Shown here piece after piece: positions 16,373-25,064 of a stretch of 64,000 nt of DNA (position 1 is the first letter of the stretch; every line of letters starts with the position of its first letter). Source of the stretch: Rhodoblastus sp964425315 (GTDB taxonomy: Bacteria; Pseudomonadota; Alphaproteobacteria; Rhizobiales; Beijerinckiaceae); NCBI GenBank assembly GCA_964425315.1, contig CAYRNB010000001.1, positions 46,450 to 110,449 of the forward strand. Reading direction: 5' to 3'. The translations under genes and the position numbers were made by a program. The notes under the pieces were generated by a model. That model was not told the origin of the DNA, made no database searches, and saw nothing but the letters and a program-made list of their open reading frames with translations.

Positions 16373-16990
16373 TCATTCCTGTCGCCCCGCCCTGAGGATG
16401 CAGATCATTTCGGCCCGCGCCGGCGCCTTGCCGATATTGCGGATCACATGCGGGCGGTCGGCGTGGTAGCGAAGCGTCTCGCCGGCGCCCAAAAACTCCG
16501 TCTCGCCGCCGACTTCGACCTGCAATTCGCCGTCGATCGCGGTCAGGCACTCGACCGCGCCGCGCTGATGCGCCTCCGATTCCAGCACGCCGCCGGGATC
16601 CGCGAAAAATTCATAGGTCTGCAGCCAGTCCACCGTCTTGATCCAGCCGGTGATGACAAGCCGGCATTTGCCGTCGTCGGAAACCAGAATGGGCGTCTCG
16701 GCGCGCGAAAACTTTTCGATGAAGGGCGATTCTTCGCGTCCCTGCAAAATCTTGTCGATCGGCGCCTCGAGCGCATGCGCCAGCCGCCAGACGGTGGCGA
16801 GCGTCGGATTGGTCTCGTTGCGCTCGATCTGGCTGATGATCGATTTGGCGACGCCGGATTGTTCCGACAGTTCCGACAGCGACAGATTCGACGCCTTGCG
16901 CAGGCGCTGCACCGTCCGACCCAATTGGCCGGCGAGCGACGCGGCGCCGGCTTCGAGCGCCTTCTGTCTGTCCCTGCCCTCGACGCCCAT
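16373..16990 (-). CDS. XRE family transcriptional regulator with cupin domain
   Basis: A 205-residue one-component regulator. Residues 20-80 form an XRE helix-turn-helix (QRLRKASNLSLSELSEQSGV, then AKSIISQIERNETNPTLATV). The C-terminal 75 residues are a cupin_2 barrel (GAVECLTAIDGELQVEVGGE, GAGETLRYHADRPHVIRNIG). Members of this type often control amine or amino-acid metabolism and exporters. It lies downstream of an EamA-family exporter on the same strand, and the 73-base space between them carries an operator-like repeat array (17015-17061), so autoregulation is likely. Confidence 0.92.
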   Translation of the reverse strand: MGVEGRDRQKALEAGAASLAGQLGRTVQRLRKASNLSLSELSEQSGVAKSIISQIERNETNPTLATVWRLAHALEAPIDKILQGREESPFIEKFSRAETPILVSDDGKCRLVITGWIKTVDWLQTYEFFADPGGVLESEAHQRGAVECLTAIDGELQVEVGGETEFLGAGETLRYHADRPHVIRNIGKAPARAEMICILRAGRQE

Positions 16991-17014
16991 GCGCGAACTC
17001 CCGTCTGGCCTCGC

Positions 17015-17061
17015 TTTCGTTTGGCATAATAGCCAATTTCGTTTGAAATATAGAACGAAAC
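17015..17061. promoter_or_regulatory. operator-like repeat array before the XRE-cupin gene
   Basis: TTTCGTTTG occurs at 17015-17023 and again at 17037-17045, a 22-bp step of about two helical turns. The second copy is also the left arm of an inverted repeat, TTTCGTT / AACGAAA (17037-17043 and 17054-17060). A TTGGC / GCCAA inverted repeat overlaps the first spacer, and TATTAT on the minus strand (17025-17030) is a possible -10 element. Confidence 0.6.
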
Positions 17062-17063
17062 GG

Positions 17064-18011
17064 TCAGGTCGCCAATATTTCCCGACGCGCCCGTCTTTCG
17101 CTCCACACCGCGAGAACGCCGGCGCCGCCGATCGCCGCGGCCCCGATCATGACGACGGCCGACGGCCGTTGGCCGAAAAAGATCAGGCTGGCGGGCATGG
17201 CCCAGAACAGGGTGAGGTAATCGAAAGCCGCGAGCAGCGAGACTTCGGCGAAACGATAGGAAGAGGTGCTGAAGATCTGCGCCGCGCCGCCCGCCGCCCC
17301 TACCCCGATCAGCGCCGCCCATTGGCGCCCGTTGGGCGCGACATAGGCCTGGCTGGCGAAAAATTGCGACGCGGGCGCGCCCGCCGGCCAGAAATGCGCC
17401 AGGACGAGGATGAGCGCGCCGAAGAAAGTGGTGAGGCAGGTGAAATAGAAGACGATCGCGCCGGTATGTTCCGAAAGCGTCAGCCGTCGCGTCTGCGCGA
17501 TCGACACGGCGGCGAAAAAGGCGCCCGAAAGCGCCACCGCGGCGCCAACTCCCTCCCGCGAGACATGGGCGGCCGATCCCCCCGCCCCCATTTGCTCGGA
17601 CAGCATGGCGAAAACGCCGCCGAAACCGACGGCGACCGCCGTCCACCGCGCCGCGCCGACTTTTTCCCGCAAGACGAGGCCGGCGATCAAAGTGAGGAAA
17701 ATCGGATAGGCGTAAAAATAGGCAGTCGCGTCGGCCAGCGGCAGCAGCGACAAGGCGAGGAAATTGGCGAACATGCCGGCGGAGCCGGTCAGGCCGCGTC
17801 CGAGATGGCCGAGCGGCCGCATTGTCTTCAAATGCAAGGGCAGACCGCCGATCAGCCGCAACCAGACCAGAAGGGGAATCAGCGCGAAAGCTGAACGGAA
17901 AAAGACGATTTCCGCGACCGGGCATTTATAGGCGGCGGCATAGCGAACGCACACCGCCATGGCGGTAAAGCACAGGGTTGATAATACTTTGAGCGCTAGT
18001 CCAGTGAGCAT
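17064..18011 (-). CDS. EamA/DMT-family transporter
   Basis: A 315-residue inner-membrane protein with ten predicted helices in two EamA repeats. Signature stretches are VLSTLCFTAMAVCVRYAAAY at the N-terminus, FFRSAFALIPLLVWLRL, LPLADATAYFYAYPIFLTLI ending the first repeat and YRFAEVSLLAAFDYLTLFWA in the second. Such proteins export small metabolites such as amino acids; the substrate here is unknown. The ATG at 18011 begins the first helix; one at 18050 adds 13 residues. The gene for an XRE-cupin regulator follows, suggesting regulated export. Confidence 0.9.
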   Translation of the reverse strand: MLTGLALKVLSTLCFTAMAVCVRYAAAYKCPVAEIVFFRSAFALIPLLVWLRLIGGLPLHLKTMRPLGHLGRGLTGSAGMFANFLALSLLPLADATAYFYAYPIFLTLIAGLVLREKVGAARWTAVAVGFGGVFAMLSEQMGAGGSAAHVSREGVGAAVALSGAFFAAVSIAQTRRLTLSEHTGAIVFYFTCLTTFFGALILVLAHFWPAGAPASQFFASQAYVAPNGRQWAALIGVGAAGGAAQIFSTSSYRFAEVSLLAAFDYLTLFWAMPASLIFFGQRPSAVVMIGAAAIGGAGVLAVWSERRARREILAT

Positions 18012-18094
18012 GATTTCAATTGAGGCGCCGGCGTCATCGTCTCGCAACATTTAGCTGGCAGCAAAGGGAGGCGAAAGCTCCAAAAGGCGGAATC

Positions 18095-18994
18095 ATGACC
18101 GAAACGACCCATGTCGCCCACCACCCGCACGAGCCCAATCGCTACCGCACCCTGTTCATTTCCGACGTTCATCTCGGCACGCGCGGCTGCCAGGCCGAGC
18201 TCCTGCTCGATTTCCTCAAGCACAACGAATCGGATGAGCTGTTTCTGGTCGGCGACATTGTCGACGGCTGGCGGCTGAAATCGGGCTGGTACTGGCCGCA
18301 AAAGCACAATGACGTGGTGCAGAAGCTGCTGCGCAAGGTCCGAAAAGGGACGCGCGTCGTTTTCGTTCCCGGCAATCACGACGAATTCGCCCGCGACTTC
18401 CTCGGCCTGGAATTCGGCGGGATCGAGGTGATCGACCATGCCGTCCACGAAACGGCCGCGGGCAAGAAATTCCTCGTCGTGCATGGCGACGAGTTCGACA
18501 TTGTCGTGCGCCACGCCCAGTGGCTCGCCCACCTCGGCGACTGGGCCTATGATTTCGCCATCTGGGCCAACACCTGGTTCAATGTGGTCCGCCGCAGGCT
18601 CGGCCTGCCCTATTGGTCCTTTTCCAAATGGGCCAAGCTCAAGGTCAAGAACGCCGTCAATTTCATCGGCGATTTCGAGGTCGCGCTCGCCGGCGAGGCG
18701 CGCAAGCGCGGCGTGGACGGCGTCGTCTGCGGTCATATCCATCACGCTGCGATCCGCGACATCGGCGGGATCACCTATGTGAACACCGGCGATTTCGTCG
18801 AATCCTGCACCGCCATCGCCGAACATTCCGACGGCCGGCTGGAACTGCTGCATTGGCGCCTGCTGGAGGATGAGCGGGACGTCCGGCCGCCGCGCGCGGC
18901 GCGCCCGGTCCCGGTCGAGCCCCTGCCCGAGGTCGCGGTCGCCGCCTTCGTCGCCGATTTCGCCGCTCGGAAAAAAGCCGCCGCGCCGCTCTGA
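18095..18994 (+). CDS. LpxH-like metallophosphoesterase (UDP-2,3-diacylglucosamine diphosphatase family)
   Basis: A 299-residue calcineurin-like phosphoesterase. All metal-ligand motifs are present in order: DVHLG, GDIVDGW, PGNHDEF, VVHGDEFD and CGHIHHA. The family is annotated as UDP-2,3-diacylglucosamine diphosphatase, a lipid A step, but many alphaproteobacteria use LpxI for that step, so the true substrate may differ. The ATG at 18095 follows AAGGCGG. The C-terminal 45 residues are a P/A/V-rich tail. It diverges from the EamA gene and converges on the rhodanese gene, only 12 bases away. Confidence 0.88.
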   Translation: MTETTHVAHHPHEPNRYRTLFISDVHLGTRGCQAELLLDFLKHNESDELFLVGDIVDGWRLKSGWYWPQKHNDVVQKLLRKVRKGTRVVFVPGNHDEFARDFLGLEFGGIEVIDHAVHETAAGKKFLVVHGDEFDIVVRHAQWLAHLGDWAYDFAIWANTWFNVVRRRLGLPYWSFSKWAKLKVKNAVNFIGDFEVALAGEARKRGVDGVVCGHIHHAAIRDIGGITYVNTGDFVESCTAIAEHSDGRLELLHWRLLEDERDVRPPRAARPVPVEPLPEVAVAAFVADFAARKKAAAPL

Positions 18995-19006
18995 CACAAA
19001 TCCAGC

Positions 19007-19321
19007 TCAGAACTCCACCGGCTCGCCGGCCGCGACCCAATCGAGCATGGAGCCGGCGTAATGGGCGCAGGCGTCGGGACGCCCGCCGAGACGCGCCATT
19101 TCAATCGCCAATAGCGTCCGCCGGCCGGAGCGGCAGGTGAAGACCACGCGCTTGCCCGGCTCCTTCGGCAGCGTTTGCGGGATGAACCGCGACAGCGGAA
19201 AGGACAGAGAGCCGGGAATGCGGCCGGCGGCGAATTCATGCGGCTCGCGCACATCGATCAGGGTGATAGCGCCTTCCGCCAGGCCTTTCTTCAATTCCTC
19301 GCGCGTGACGGTCTCAACCAT
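19007..19321 (-). CDS. rhodanese-like domain protein
   Basis: A 104-residue single rhodanese domain. The fold marks are EGAITLIDVREPHEFAAGRI near the N-terminus and the catalytic loop VVFTCRSGRRTLLAI, whose Cys carries the persulfide and whose CRSGRR shape suits thiosulfate or similar sulfur donors. Probably cytoplasmic, as no signal peptide is seen. It converges on the LpxH-like gene. Its physiological sulfur acceptor is unknown. Confidence 0.92.
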   Translation of the reverse strand: MVETVTREELKKGLAEGAITLIDVREPHEFAAGRIPGSLSFPLSRFIPQTLPKEPGKRVVFTCRSGRRTLLAIEMARLGGRPDACAHYAGSMLDWVAAGEPVEF

Positions 19322-19504
19322 CGGCCTCGCCGCTCCAAACGATTGTCGCAGCAGGCAGATAGGGCGCTGCGGCGGCTAATTCCACCCCGTCTATAGTATT
19401 TATTCCTCGCGCCCGCGGTCCACCTCCTCCCTGGGTCCGGTCACGCCAGTGCTTGGCAAAGGGTCCGAATCCGGGCTAGCTGTGCGCGCAAAGGAATATT
19501 CGCC

Positions 19505-20773
19505 ATGACTTCCATGTTCCGCGCTCTCGCCCTTCTTCTCCTGTGCCTCGCCGCGCCGCCGGCGCTTGCCGGCGACGTGGTCCTCGACCAGGCGGTTCTG
19601 ACCACCGGCGCCAAGAGCAAGGTCATCTTCAAGAATGTCGTCCTGACCGATTGCAACCTGAGCCAGACGGACGCGGCGCGCCTGTTCACCGGCGCGCTGT
19701 CGCGCGAGGAAACCGGCGCGACGCTGGAGCGCATGACGGCCAAGAAGATGACGATAAAGGAGGCGGATATCTTCGCCGAAAACGGCGGCCGCTTCGTCCT
19801 GCATGACATTGACGCCGAGAATATCGTCAAGGGCGGCGCCGATTCCCTTTCGCTCGCTTCGGTCGACGGCACGGAGCCCGACGAGGACGGCGACACCAGC
19901 CTGCATTCCAACGCCTTGAAGATTCAAACTATTTCGCTTCAGGGCCTCGCGGCGGCTTTGCGCGCCGGCGACATCGGACTTGCCGCTTTTCACTTCGCCC
20001 ATCTGCATTGGTCGGGCGGTCAGATGTCCGTGGTCGACAAGGGTACGCCGGCTGGCGCGCAGGGCGGCAACCGCGTCCAGATCGAGGCCGCCTCCGCCCA
20101 GATCGACCAGGCGCTCGACGCCGGCGGCGCGCCGCTATCGGTCGAGGCGCGCCTGACCGGACTGAAGGTCAAACTGCCGCCGCGGTCGAAGGGAGGCGCG
20201 GCGCTGGCGGCTTTCGGCTATGACAAACTCTCCTCCGACCTGCATTTCGCCGGCGCCTATGACGCGACGGCGAAGACATACAAGATCGCCGATTATTCCC
20301 TCGATATGAACAAGATCGGCAAGATCGCCTTCAGCGGCCAGTTTTCCGGTCTCGGCAAATCCGCCTTCGCCGGCGACAAGAAGACGCGGGAACAGGCGAT
20401 GGAGGCGGCCAATGTGGACTGGGCGCAGATCGAACTGACCAATTCCGGCCTGTTCGAAAAGCTCGTCGCCTATTTCTCCCTGACCCAGGGACAGACGCCG
20501 GCCGCGGTCAAGGCGGAATGGCGCAGCGTCGTCTCCCAGGCGCCCATGCTCTTTTCCGGCGCCCCGGCGATCGCCGTTGCGGCCAAGGCGGTCGACCGCT
20601 TCATCGACAATCCCACCACCCTGACCTTGCGGATCACCGGCAAGGACAAGAAGCTGAAGGTCGGCGACCTCCAGCACGTCGCGGACCCGGTGGCGCTGCT
20701 GAACCGTCTCGACGTCAGCGCGCCGGAGCCGGCCAAGGCGGCGCCGGCCAAAACGGCGCCCGAAAAGAATTAA
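19505..20773 (+). CDS. exported protein of unknown function
   Basis: A 422-residue protein with a clear signal peptide (FRALALLLLCLAAPPALA|G). The mature part repeats short beta-strand-like segments (KVIFKNVVLTD, KKMTIKEADIFAENGGRFVL, ALKIQTISLQGLAAALRAGD), resembling the layered strands of periplasmic lipid-transfer or AsmA-like proteins, but I do not recognise a family. The C-terminus is an A/P/K-rich tail (EPAKAAPAKTAPEKN). The start has AAAGGA before the ATG. A hairpin at 20818-20848 may end the transcript. No conserved partner; the malic enzyme follows on the same strand. Confidence 0.75.
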   Translation: MTSMFRALALLLLCLAAPPALAGDVVLDQAVLTTGAKSKVIFKNVVLTDCNLSQTDAARLFTGALSREETGATLERMTAKKMTIKEADIFAENGGRFVLHDIDAENIVKGGADSLSLASVDGTEPDEDGDTSLHSNALKIQTISLQGLAAALRAGDIGLAAFHFAHLHWSGGQMSVVDKGTPAGAQGGNRVQIEAASAQIDQALDAGGAPLSVEARLTGLKVKLPPRSKGGAALAAFGYDKLSSDLHFAGAYDATAKTYKIADYSLDMNKIGKIAFSGQFSGLGKSAFAGDKKTREQAMEAANVDWAQIELTNSGLFEKLVAYFSLTQGQTPAAVKAEWRSVVSQAPMLFSGAPAIAVAAKAVDRFIDNPTTLTLRITGKDKKLKVGDLQHVADPVALLNRLDVSAPEPAKAAPAKTAPEKN

Positions 20774-20817
20774 TCCGATTTGTTACGCCGCCGGTGCGAA
20801 AATATTCCATAGAATCT

Positions 20818-20848
20818 TGGGCGATCAGGTAAAATCGCCCAAAATTTT
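20818..20848 (+). terminator. possible terminator hairpin
   Basis: TGGGCGAT (20818-20825) and ATCGCCCA (20834-20841) form an 8-bp stem with an 8-base loop, followed by AAATTTT. The T-run is short, so termination may be weak. It lies between the exported protein and malic enzyme genes. Confidence 0.5.
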
Positions 20849-20914
20849 GGCGCGGCCTTTTTCGCCCGGAATCGGGCGCCGCTTTCCCGCGTCGCATCGA
20901 GGCTATGGCACTCC

Positions 20915-23215
20915 ATGAACGAACGCATCACTTCCGACATGCAGTCGGGCGCTTTGATCTATCACTCGCAACCGCGGCCGGGCAAAGTCGAAATCCGCGC
21001 GACAAAGCCGCTGGGCAACCAGCGCGACCTGGCGCTCGCCTATTCGCCCGGCGTCGCCGCGCCCTGCCTGGAAATCGCCGGAAATCCCGCCAAGGCCGCC
21101 GATTATACCGGGCGGCAGAATCTCGTCGCCGTCGTCACCAACGGCACCGCCGTGCTCGGCCTCGGCGACATCGGGCCGCTGGCGGCCAAGCCGGTGATGG
21201 AAGGCAAGGCGGTCCTGTTCAAGAAATTCGCAGGCATCGACGTTTTCGACATCGAAATCGCCTCGCGCGACGTGGACAAGCTGGTCGAGGCCATCGCCGC
21301 GCTGGAGCCGACATTCGGCGGGATCAATCTCGAAGACATCAAGGCGCCCGAATGTTTCGAGGTCGAGCGCCTTTTGCGCGAAAGAATGTCGATTCCGGTC
21401 TTTCACGACGACCAGCACGGCACCGCCATCATCGTCGGCGCCGCGGTGCGCAACGGCCTGCAGCTCGCCGGCAAGACCATCGAAGACGCCAAAATCGTCG
21501 CCTCGGGCGCCGGCGCCGCGGCGCTCGCCTGCCTCGGCCTTCTGGTCGCGCTCGGCGCGAAGCGCGAGAATATTTTCGTCACCGATCTCGAGGGCGTGGT
21601 CTACAAGGGCCGCCAGAAGCTGATGGACCCGCTCAAGGAGACTTTTGCGCAGGACACGCCCGCACGGACGCTCATGGAAGTGATCGACGACGCCGACGTC
21701 TTCCTCGGCCTGTCTGCCGGCGGTGTGCTCAAGCCGGAAATGGTCAAGAAAATGGCGGCGTCGCCGCTCATTCTGGCGCTGGCCAATCCCGATCCGGAAA
21801 TCACGCCGGAGGCGGCGCTCGCCGCCCGGCCCGACGCCATGCTGTGCACCGGGCGCTCGGATTATCCCAACCAGGTCAATAACGTCCTGTGCTTTCCTTA
21901 TATTTTCCGCGGCGCGCTCGACGTGCAGGCGACGACGGTCAATGAAGCGATGAAGCTCGCCGCCGTCGACGCCATCGCCGCATTGGCGCATGAGACGCCT
22001 TCCGAAGTGGTGGCCCGCGCCTCCGGCGGCGTCGCGCCGCTCTATGGCAGGGATTCGCTCATTCCCTCGCCCTTCGATCCGCGCCTCATCCTGCGCATCG
22101 CGCCGGCCGTCGCCAAAGCGGCGATGGCGAGCGGAGTCGCCAAGAAGCCGATCGCCGATTTCGACGCCTACCAGGAAAAGCTGGCGCGGACCGTGTACCG
22201 CTCCGGCTTCATCATGAAGCCGCTGATCGCCGCGGCCAAGGCACGCCCCAAACGCGTGGTCTTTGCCGACGGCGAGGACGAGCGCGTGCTGCGCGCGGTC
22301 CAGTCGGTGGTCGAGGAAGGGCTGGCGCGGCCGACCCTGATCGGGCGGCGCGCCGTGGTCGAAAAGCGGCTGAAAATCTACGGATTATCGATCGCCATCG
22401 ACGAGGATTTCTCGCTGACCGACCCTGAAAACGACCCGCGCTACAACGATTATGTCGCGACGTTGGTCGCCGTCGCCGGCCGCCACGGGATCAATCCGCT
22501 GACGGCCAAGACGCTGGTGCGCACCAACGCCACCGTGATCGGCGCCCTGGCGCTCAAGCGCGGCGAGGCCGACGCGCTGCTTTGCGGCCTCGGCGGCCGT
22601 TTTTCCTCGCGGCTCGGCTATGTCAGGGACATTGTCGGCCTCGCGCCCGGCGTCAGCGGCTGTTCGGCGATGAGCCTGATGATCACCAACGAGGGCGCCT
22701 TCTTTTTCGCCGACACCCACGTGCGTTGCAATCCGAACGCGGCGGAGATCGCCGAAACCGCCCTGCTCTGCGCGGTCCAGGTGCGGCGATTCGGCCTGAC
22801 GCCGAAAATCGCCCTGATCTCGCATTCCGATTTCGGCTCCGACGACGCGCCCTCCGCCCTGAAAATGCGGGCCGCGCTGGAGCTGATCCGCGAAAACGCC
22901 CCGGATCTCGAAGTGGACGGAGAAATGCAGGCGGACACCGCCCTGTCGCAGGAGGTGCGCGACCGCGTCCTGCCCAATTCGCGGCTGAAGGGCCAGGCCA
23001 ATGTCCTGATCATGCCCGATCTTTCCTCGGCCAATATCGCCTTTCAGATGACCAAGATGATGGCGGACGCCCTGCCCGTCGGGCCGATTCTGCTGGGAAC
23101 GGCGAAGCCCGTCCACATACTCACGCCGTCGATCACGGCGCGCGGCGTCGCCAATATGACCGCCGTCGCTGTTGCGGAAGCGCAACAGAAGGACGAAGAA
23201 CCAGACATGGCCTAG
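20915..23215 (+). CDS. maeB: NADP-dependent malic enzyme with phosphotransacetylase-like domain
   Basis: A 766-residue two-domain protein. Residues 1-430 are malic enzyme (oxidative decarboxylation of malate to pyruvate, making NADPH): YSPGVAAPCLEIA, VVTNGTAVLGLGDIGPLAAK, VFHDDQHGTAIIVGAAVRNG and the nucleotide fold IVASGAGAAALACLGLL. Residues 440-766 resemble phosphate acetyltransferase (RPKRVVFADGEDERVLRAVQ ... GQANVLIMPDLSSANIAFQM); in this enzyme class that domain is regulatory, binding acetyl-CoA, rather than catalytic. The length matches the long MaeB form. It is monocistronic and links the TCA cycle to NADPH and pyruvate supply. Confidence 0.96.
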   Translation: MNERITSDMQSGALIYHSQPRPGKVEIRATKPLGNQRDLALAYSPGVAAPCLEIAGNPAKAADYTGRQNLVAVVTNGTAVLGLGDIGPLAAKPVMEGKAVLFKKFAGIDVFDIEIASRDVDKLVEAIAALEPTFGGINLEDIKAPECFEVERLLRERMSIPVFHDDQHGTAIIVGAAVRNGLQLAGKTIEDAKIVASGAGAAALACLGLLVALGAKRENIFVTDLEGVVYKGRQKLMDPLKETFAQDTPARTLMEVIDDADVFLGLSAGGVLKPEMVKKMAASPLILALANPDPEITPEAALAARPDAMLCTGRSDYPNQVNNVLCFPYIFRGALDVQATTVNEAMKLAAVDAIAALAHETPSEVVARASGGVAPLYGRDSLIPSPFDPRLILRIAPAVAKAAMASGVAKKPIADFDAYQEKLARTVYRSGFIMKPLIAAAKARPKRVVFADGEDERVLRAVQSVVEEGLARPTLIGRRAVVEKRLKIYGLSIAIDEDFSLTDPENDPRYNDYVATLVAVAGRHGINPLTAKTLVRTNATVIGALALKRGEADALLCGLGGRFSSRLGYVRDIVGLAPGVSGCSAMSLMITNEGAFFFADTHVRCNPNAAEIAETALLCAVQVRRFGLTPKIALISHSDFGSDDAPSALKMRAALELIRENAPDLEVDGEMQADTALSQEVRDRVLPNSRLKGQANVLIMPDLSSANIAFQMTKMMADALPVGPILLGTAKPVHILTPSITARGVANMTAVAVAEAQQKDEEPDMA

Positions 23216-23442
23216 GCCTTCGCCGCAAAAAATCCTTGTCGAATGTTATATTGAACGTGCGGATGCGCCATGGCGTCACCACTTTAGGGCGGTATTCGCC
23301 TGCGCGGCGCTGAAAAGCGCCGGTCCGCCGTCCGGCCGATTTTCCGCGAAATTCATGTGGAATGCGGTGGACGCCCGAATCGCCGTAGCGTCGGCAGGAA
23401 GGATCGAAGGTTTTTGTCGTTGTCGCCGCCGAAGGTTTCCGC

Positions 23443-24909
23443 ATGACGCCTGGCTCGGTTCGGATGATCTGCCTGGGGCTGCTGGCTCTCGCCGCGCTTC
23501 CCGCGCGGGCGGCCGAACGCGCGCCCCTGCCCGACCCGGCGCCCATCAGCTACGCCCGCGCCTGCGACGCCTATGGCGCCGGCTATTTCACCGTGCCCGG
23601 CTCCGACATGTGCCTGCGCCTCGGCGGCATGGCGCTCGGCGAACTGGACCTGCGCCGCCTGCCGCTTTCCGCCTTCGTCCCCAATCCCGGTGAGCCCGTG
23701 GGCAAGCGTCCCCTCGCTCCGCCCCCGCCGACCGTCGGCGGCGGCGCCGCGCTCGGCCTGTCGCTCGAAGCGCATCTGCCGACGGAGGCCGGAGACGTCA
23801 CCGGCTATATCAGCGCGACCACCGCCTTCGGCGCCGGCCTTTTGTCGCCCAATCCCTCCTGGGTCTATTGGCCGGGCGCCAATCTCGCCGGCTATAATCT
23901 CGACGCCTGGCGCAATCTCACCCGGCTCGACCAGGCCTATCTGAAATTCGCCGGATTCACCGCCGGCCGCACCCAGTCGATTTTCGATTTCTACGCCGAC
24001 GCCTGGAATTTCATGCCGCTGCGCGGATCGAACGCCCTCACCGAGGGGATCACCTACCGCTTCGAGCCGACCCCCGGCGTGAGCGTCGCCGCCGGATTCG
24101 AAAACAACGCCGAAAGGCGCAATCTCATCGGCCAGGCGGTCAACCCCGCCGGAAAGGCCGATTACACAGGCGGGTTCGTCCCCGACGCCGTCGCCTCCCT
24201 GCGGGTCGACCTGCCTTTCGGCGCGGCGCAGATTTCCGGCGCGGCGCATGAATTGCACACCCGCTACGCCGCGCCGCCTTCGGTCGCCCCGTCTCAACCC
24301 GACGCCGCCTCCTCGCCGCAATGGGGCTTCGCCGCCCAGGGCGGCCTGAAGGTCAACCTGCCCAATCTCTCCCCCGCCGACGCCATGATCCTGCAGGCGA
24401 CCTACGCCCGCGGCGCTTCGGCTTACCTCACCGGCGACAATCAGCCGATTTTTGGCGGCGTCGACGACTTCGGGCATCCGGGCATCGGCACGCCGCGCCT
24501 CGGCGCCGCGCCGGGCCTCACCACTTTCGATTACGATTGCGTGGTGACCTCGAAGCCCTTCGGGCGTTGCGACAAATCCTCCGGCTACGCCATTGTCGCC
24601 GCCTTCAAGCATTTTTGGACGCCGACGGTCTCCTCATCGCTGTTCGGCAGCTTTTTCGGCATGGATTATTCCAGCGCGGCGCGGACCGGCGCGCCCGGCG
24701 TGACCGGCGCGACCAACTACCACGAGACCACGGTCGGGGCCAATTTGACCTGGACGCCGCTGAAAGACCTGATGGTCGGCGGCGAGATCGACTATACCCA
24801 CGGCAAGAGCACGTCGCCCCATTCCGCCACCTCGCCGACGAGCGGCTCGACCGCCTGGCCCAGCGCCAACGAATGGTCGGGCCGCATCCGCGTGCAGCAT
24901 AATTTCTAG
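23443..24909 (+). CDS. outer-membrane porin (alphaproteobacterial porin_2 family)
   Basis: A 488-residue beta-barrel protein. After the signal peptide (ICLGLLALAALPARA|A) comes the family opening RACDAYGAGYFTVPGSDMCL with its cysteine pair, then a series of amphipathic strands with Y/F/W belts, and a terminal aromatic residue (RIRVQHNF) that directs assembly by the BAM complex. It forms a trimeric pore for small hydrophilic solutes. It ends in TAG; the TonB-like gene follows 155 bases later on the same strand. The leader of 227 bases to maeB must hold its promoter. Confidence 0.9.
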   Translation: MTPGSVRMICLGLLALAALPARAAERAPLPDPAPISYARACDAYGAGYFTVPGSDMCLRLGGMALGELDLRRLPLSAFVPNPGEPVGKRPLAPPPPTVGGGAALGLSLEAHLPTEAGDVTGYISATTAFGAGLLSPNPSWVYWPGANLAGYNLDAWRNLTRLDQAYLKFAGFTAGRTQSIFDFYADAWNFMPLRGSNALTEGITYRFEPTPGVSVAAGFENNAERRNLIGQAVNPAGKADYTGGFVPDAVASLRVDLPFGAAQISGAAHELHTRYAAPPSVAPSQPDAASSPQWGFAAQGGLKVNLPNLSPADAMILQATYARGASAYLTGDNQPIFGGVDDFGHPGIGTPRLGAAPGLTTFDYDCVVTSKPFGRCDKSSGYAIVAAFKHFWTPTVSSSLFGSFFGMDYSSAARTGAPGVTGATNYHETTVGANLTWTPLKDLMVGGEIDYTHGKSTSPHSATSPTSGSTAWPSANEWSGRIRVQHNF

Positions 24910-25064
24910 GAGAGAAGATAAGAGAGCTGGCGGAGATTTTGCCGAGGCTCCAATTGGACGAGTCCGGCCCCAAGGAGACATTTCGGGCGCACAATTCACG
25001 GTCTGCTTCGCGGCGGAGAGCGGACGGCGGCGCAAGGCTCGCGGATTTGCCTCTCGACCGATCC

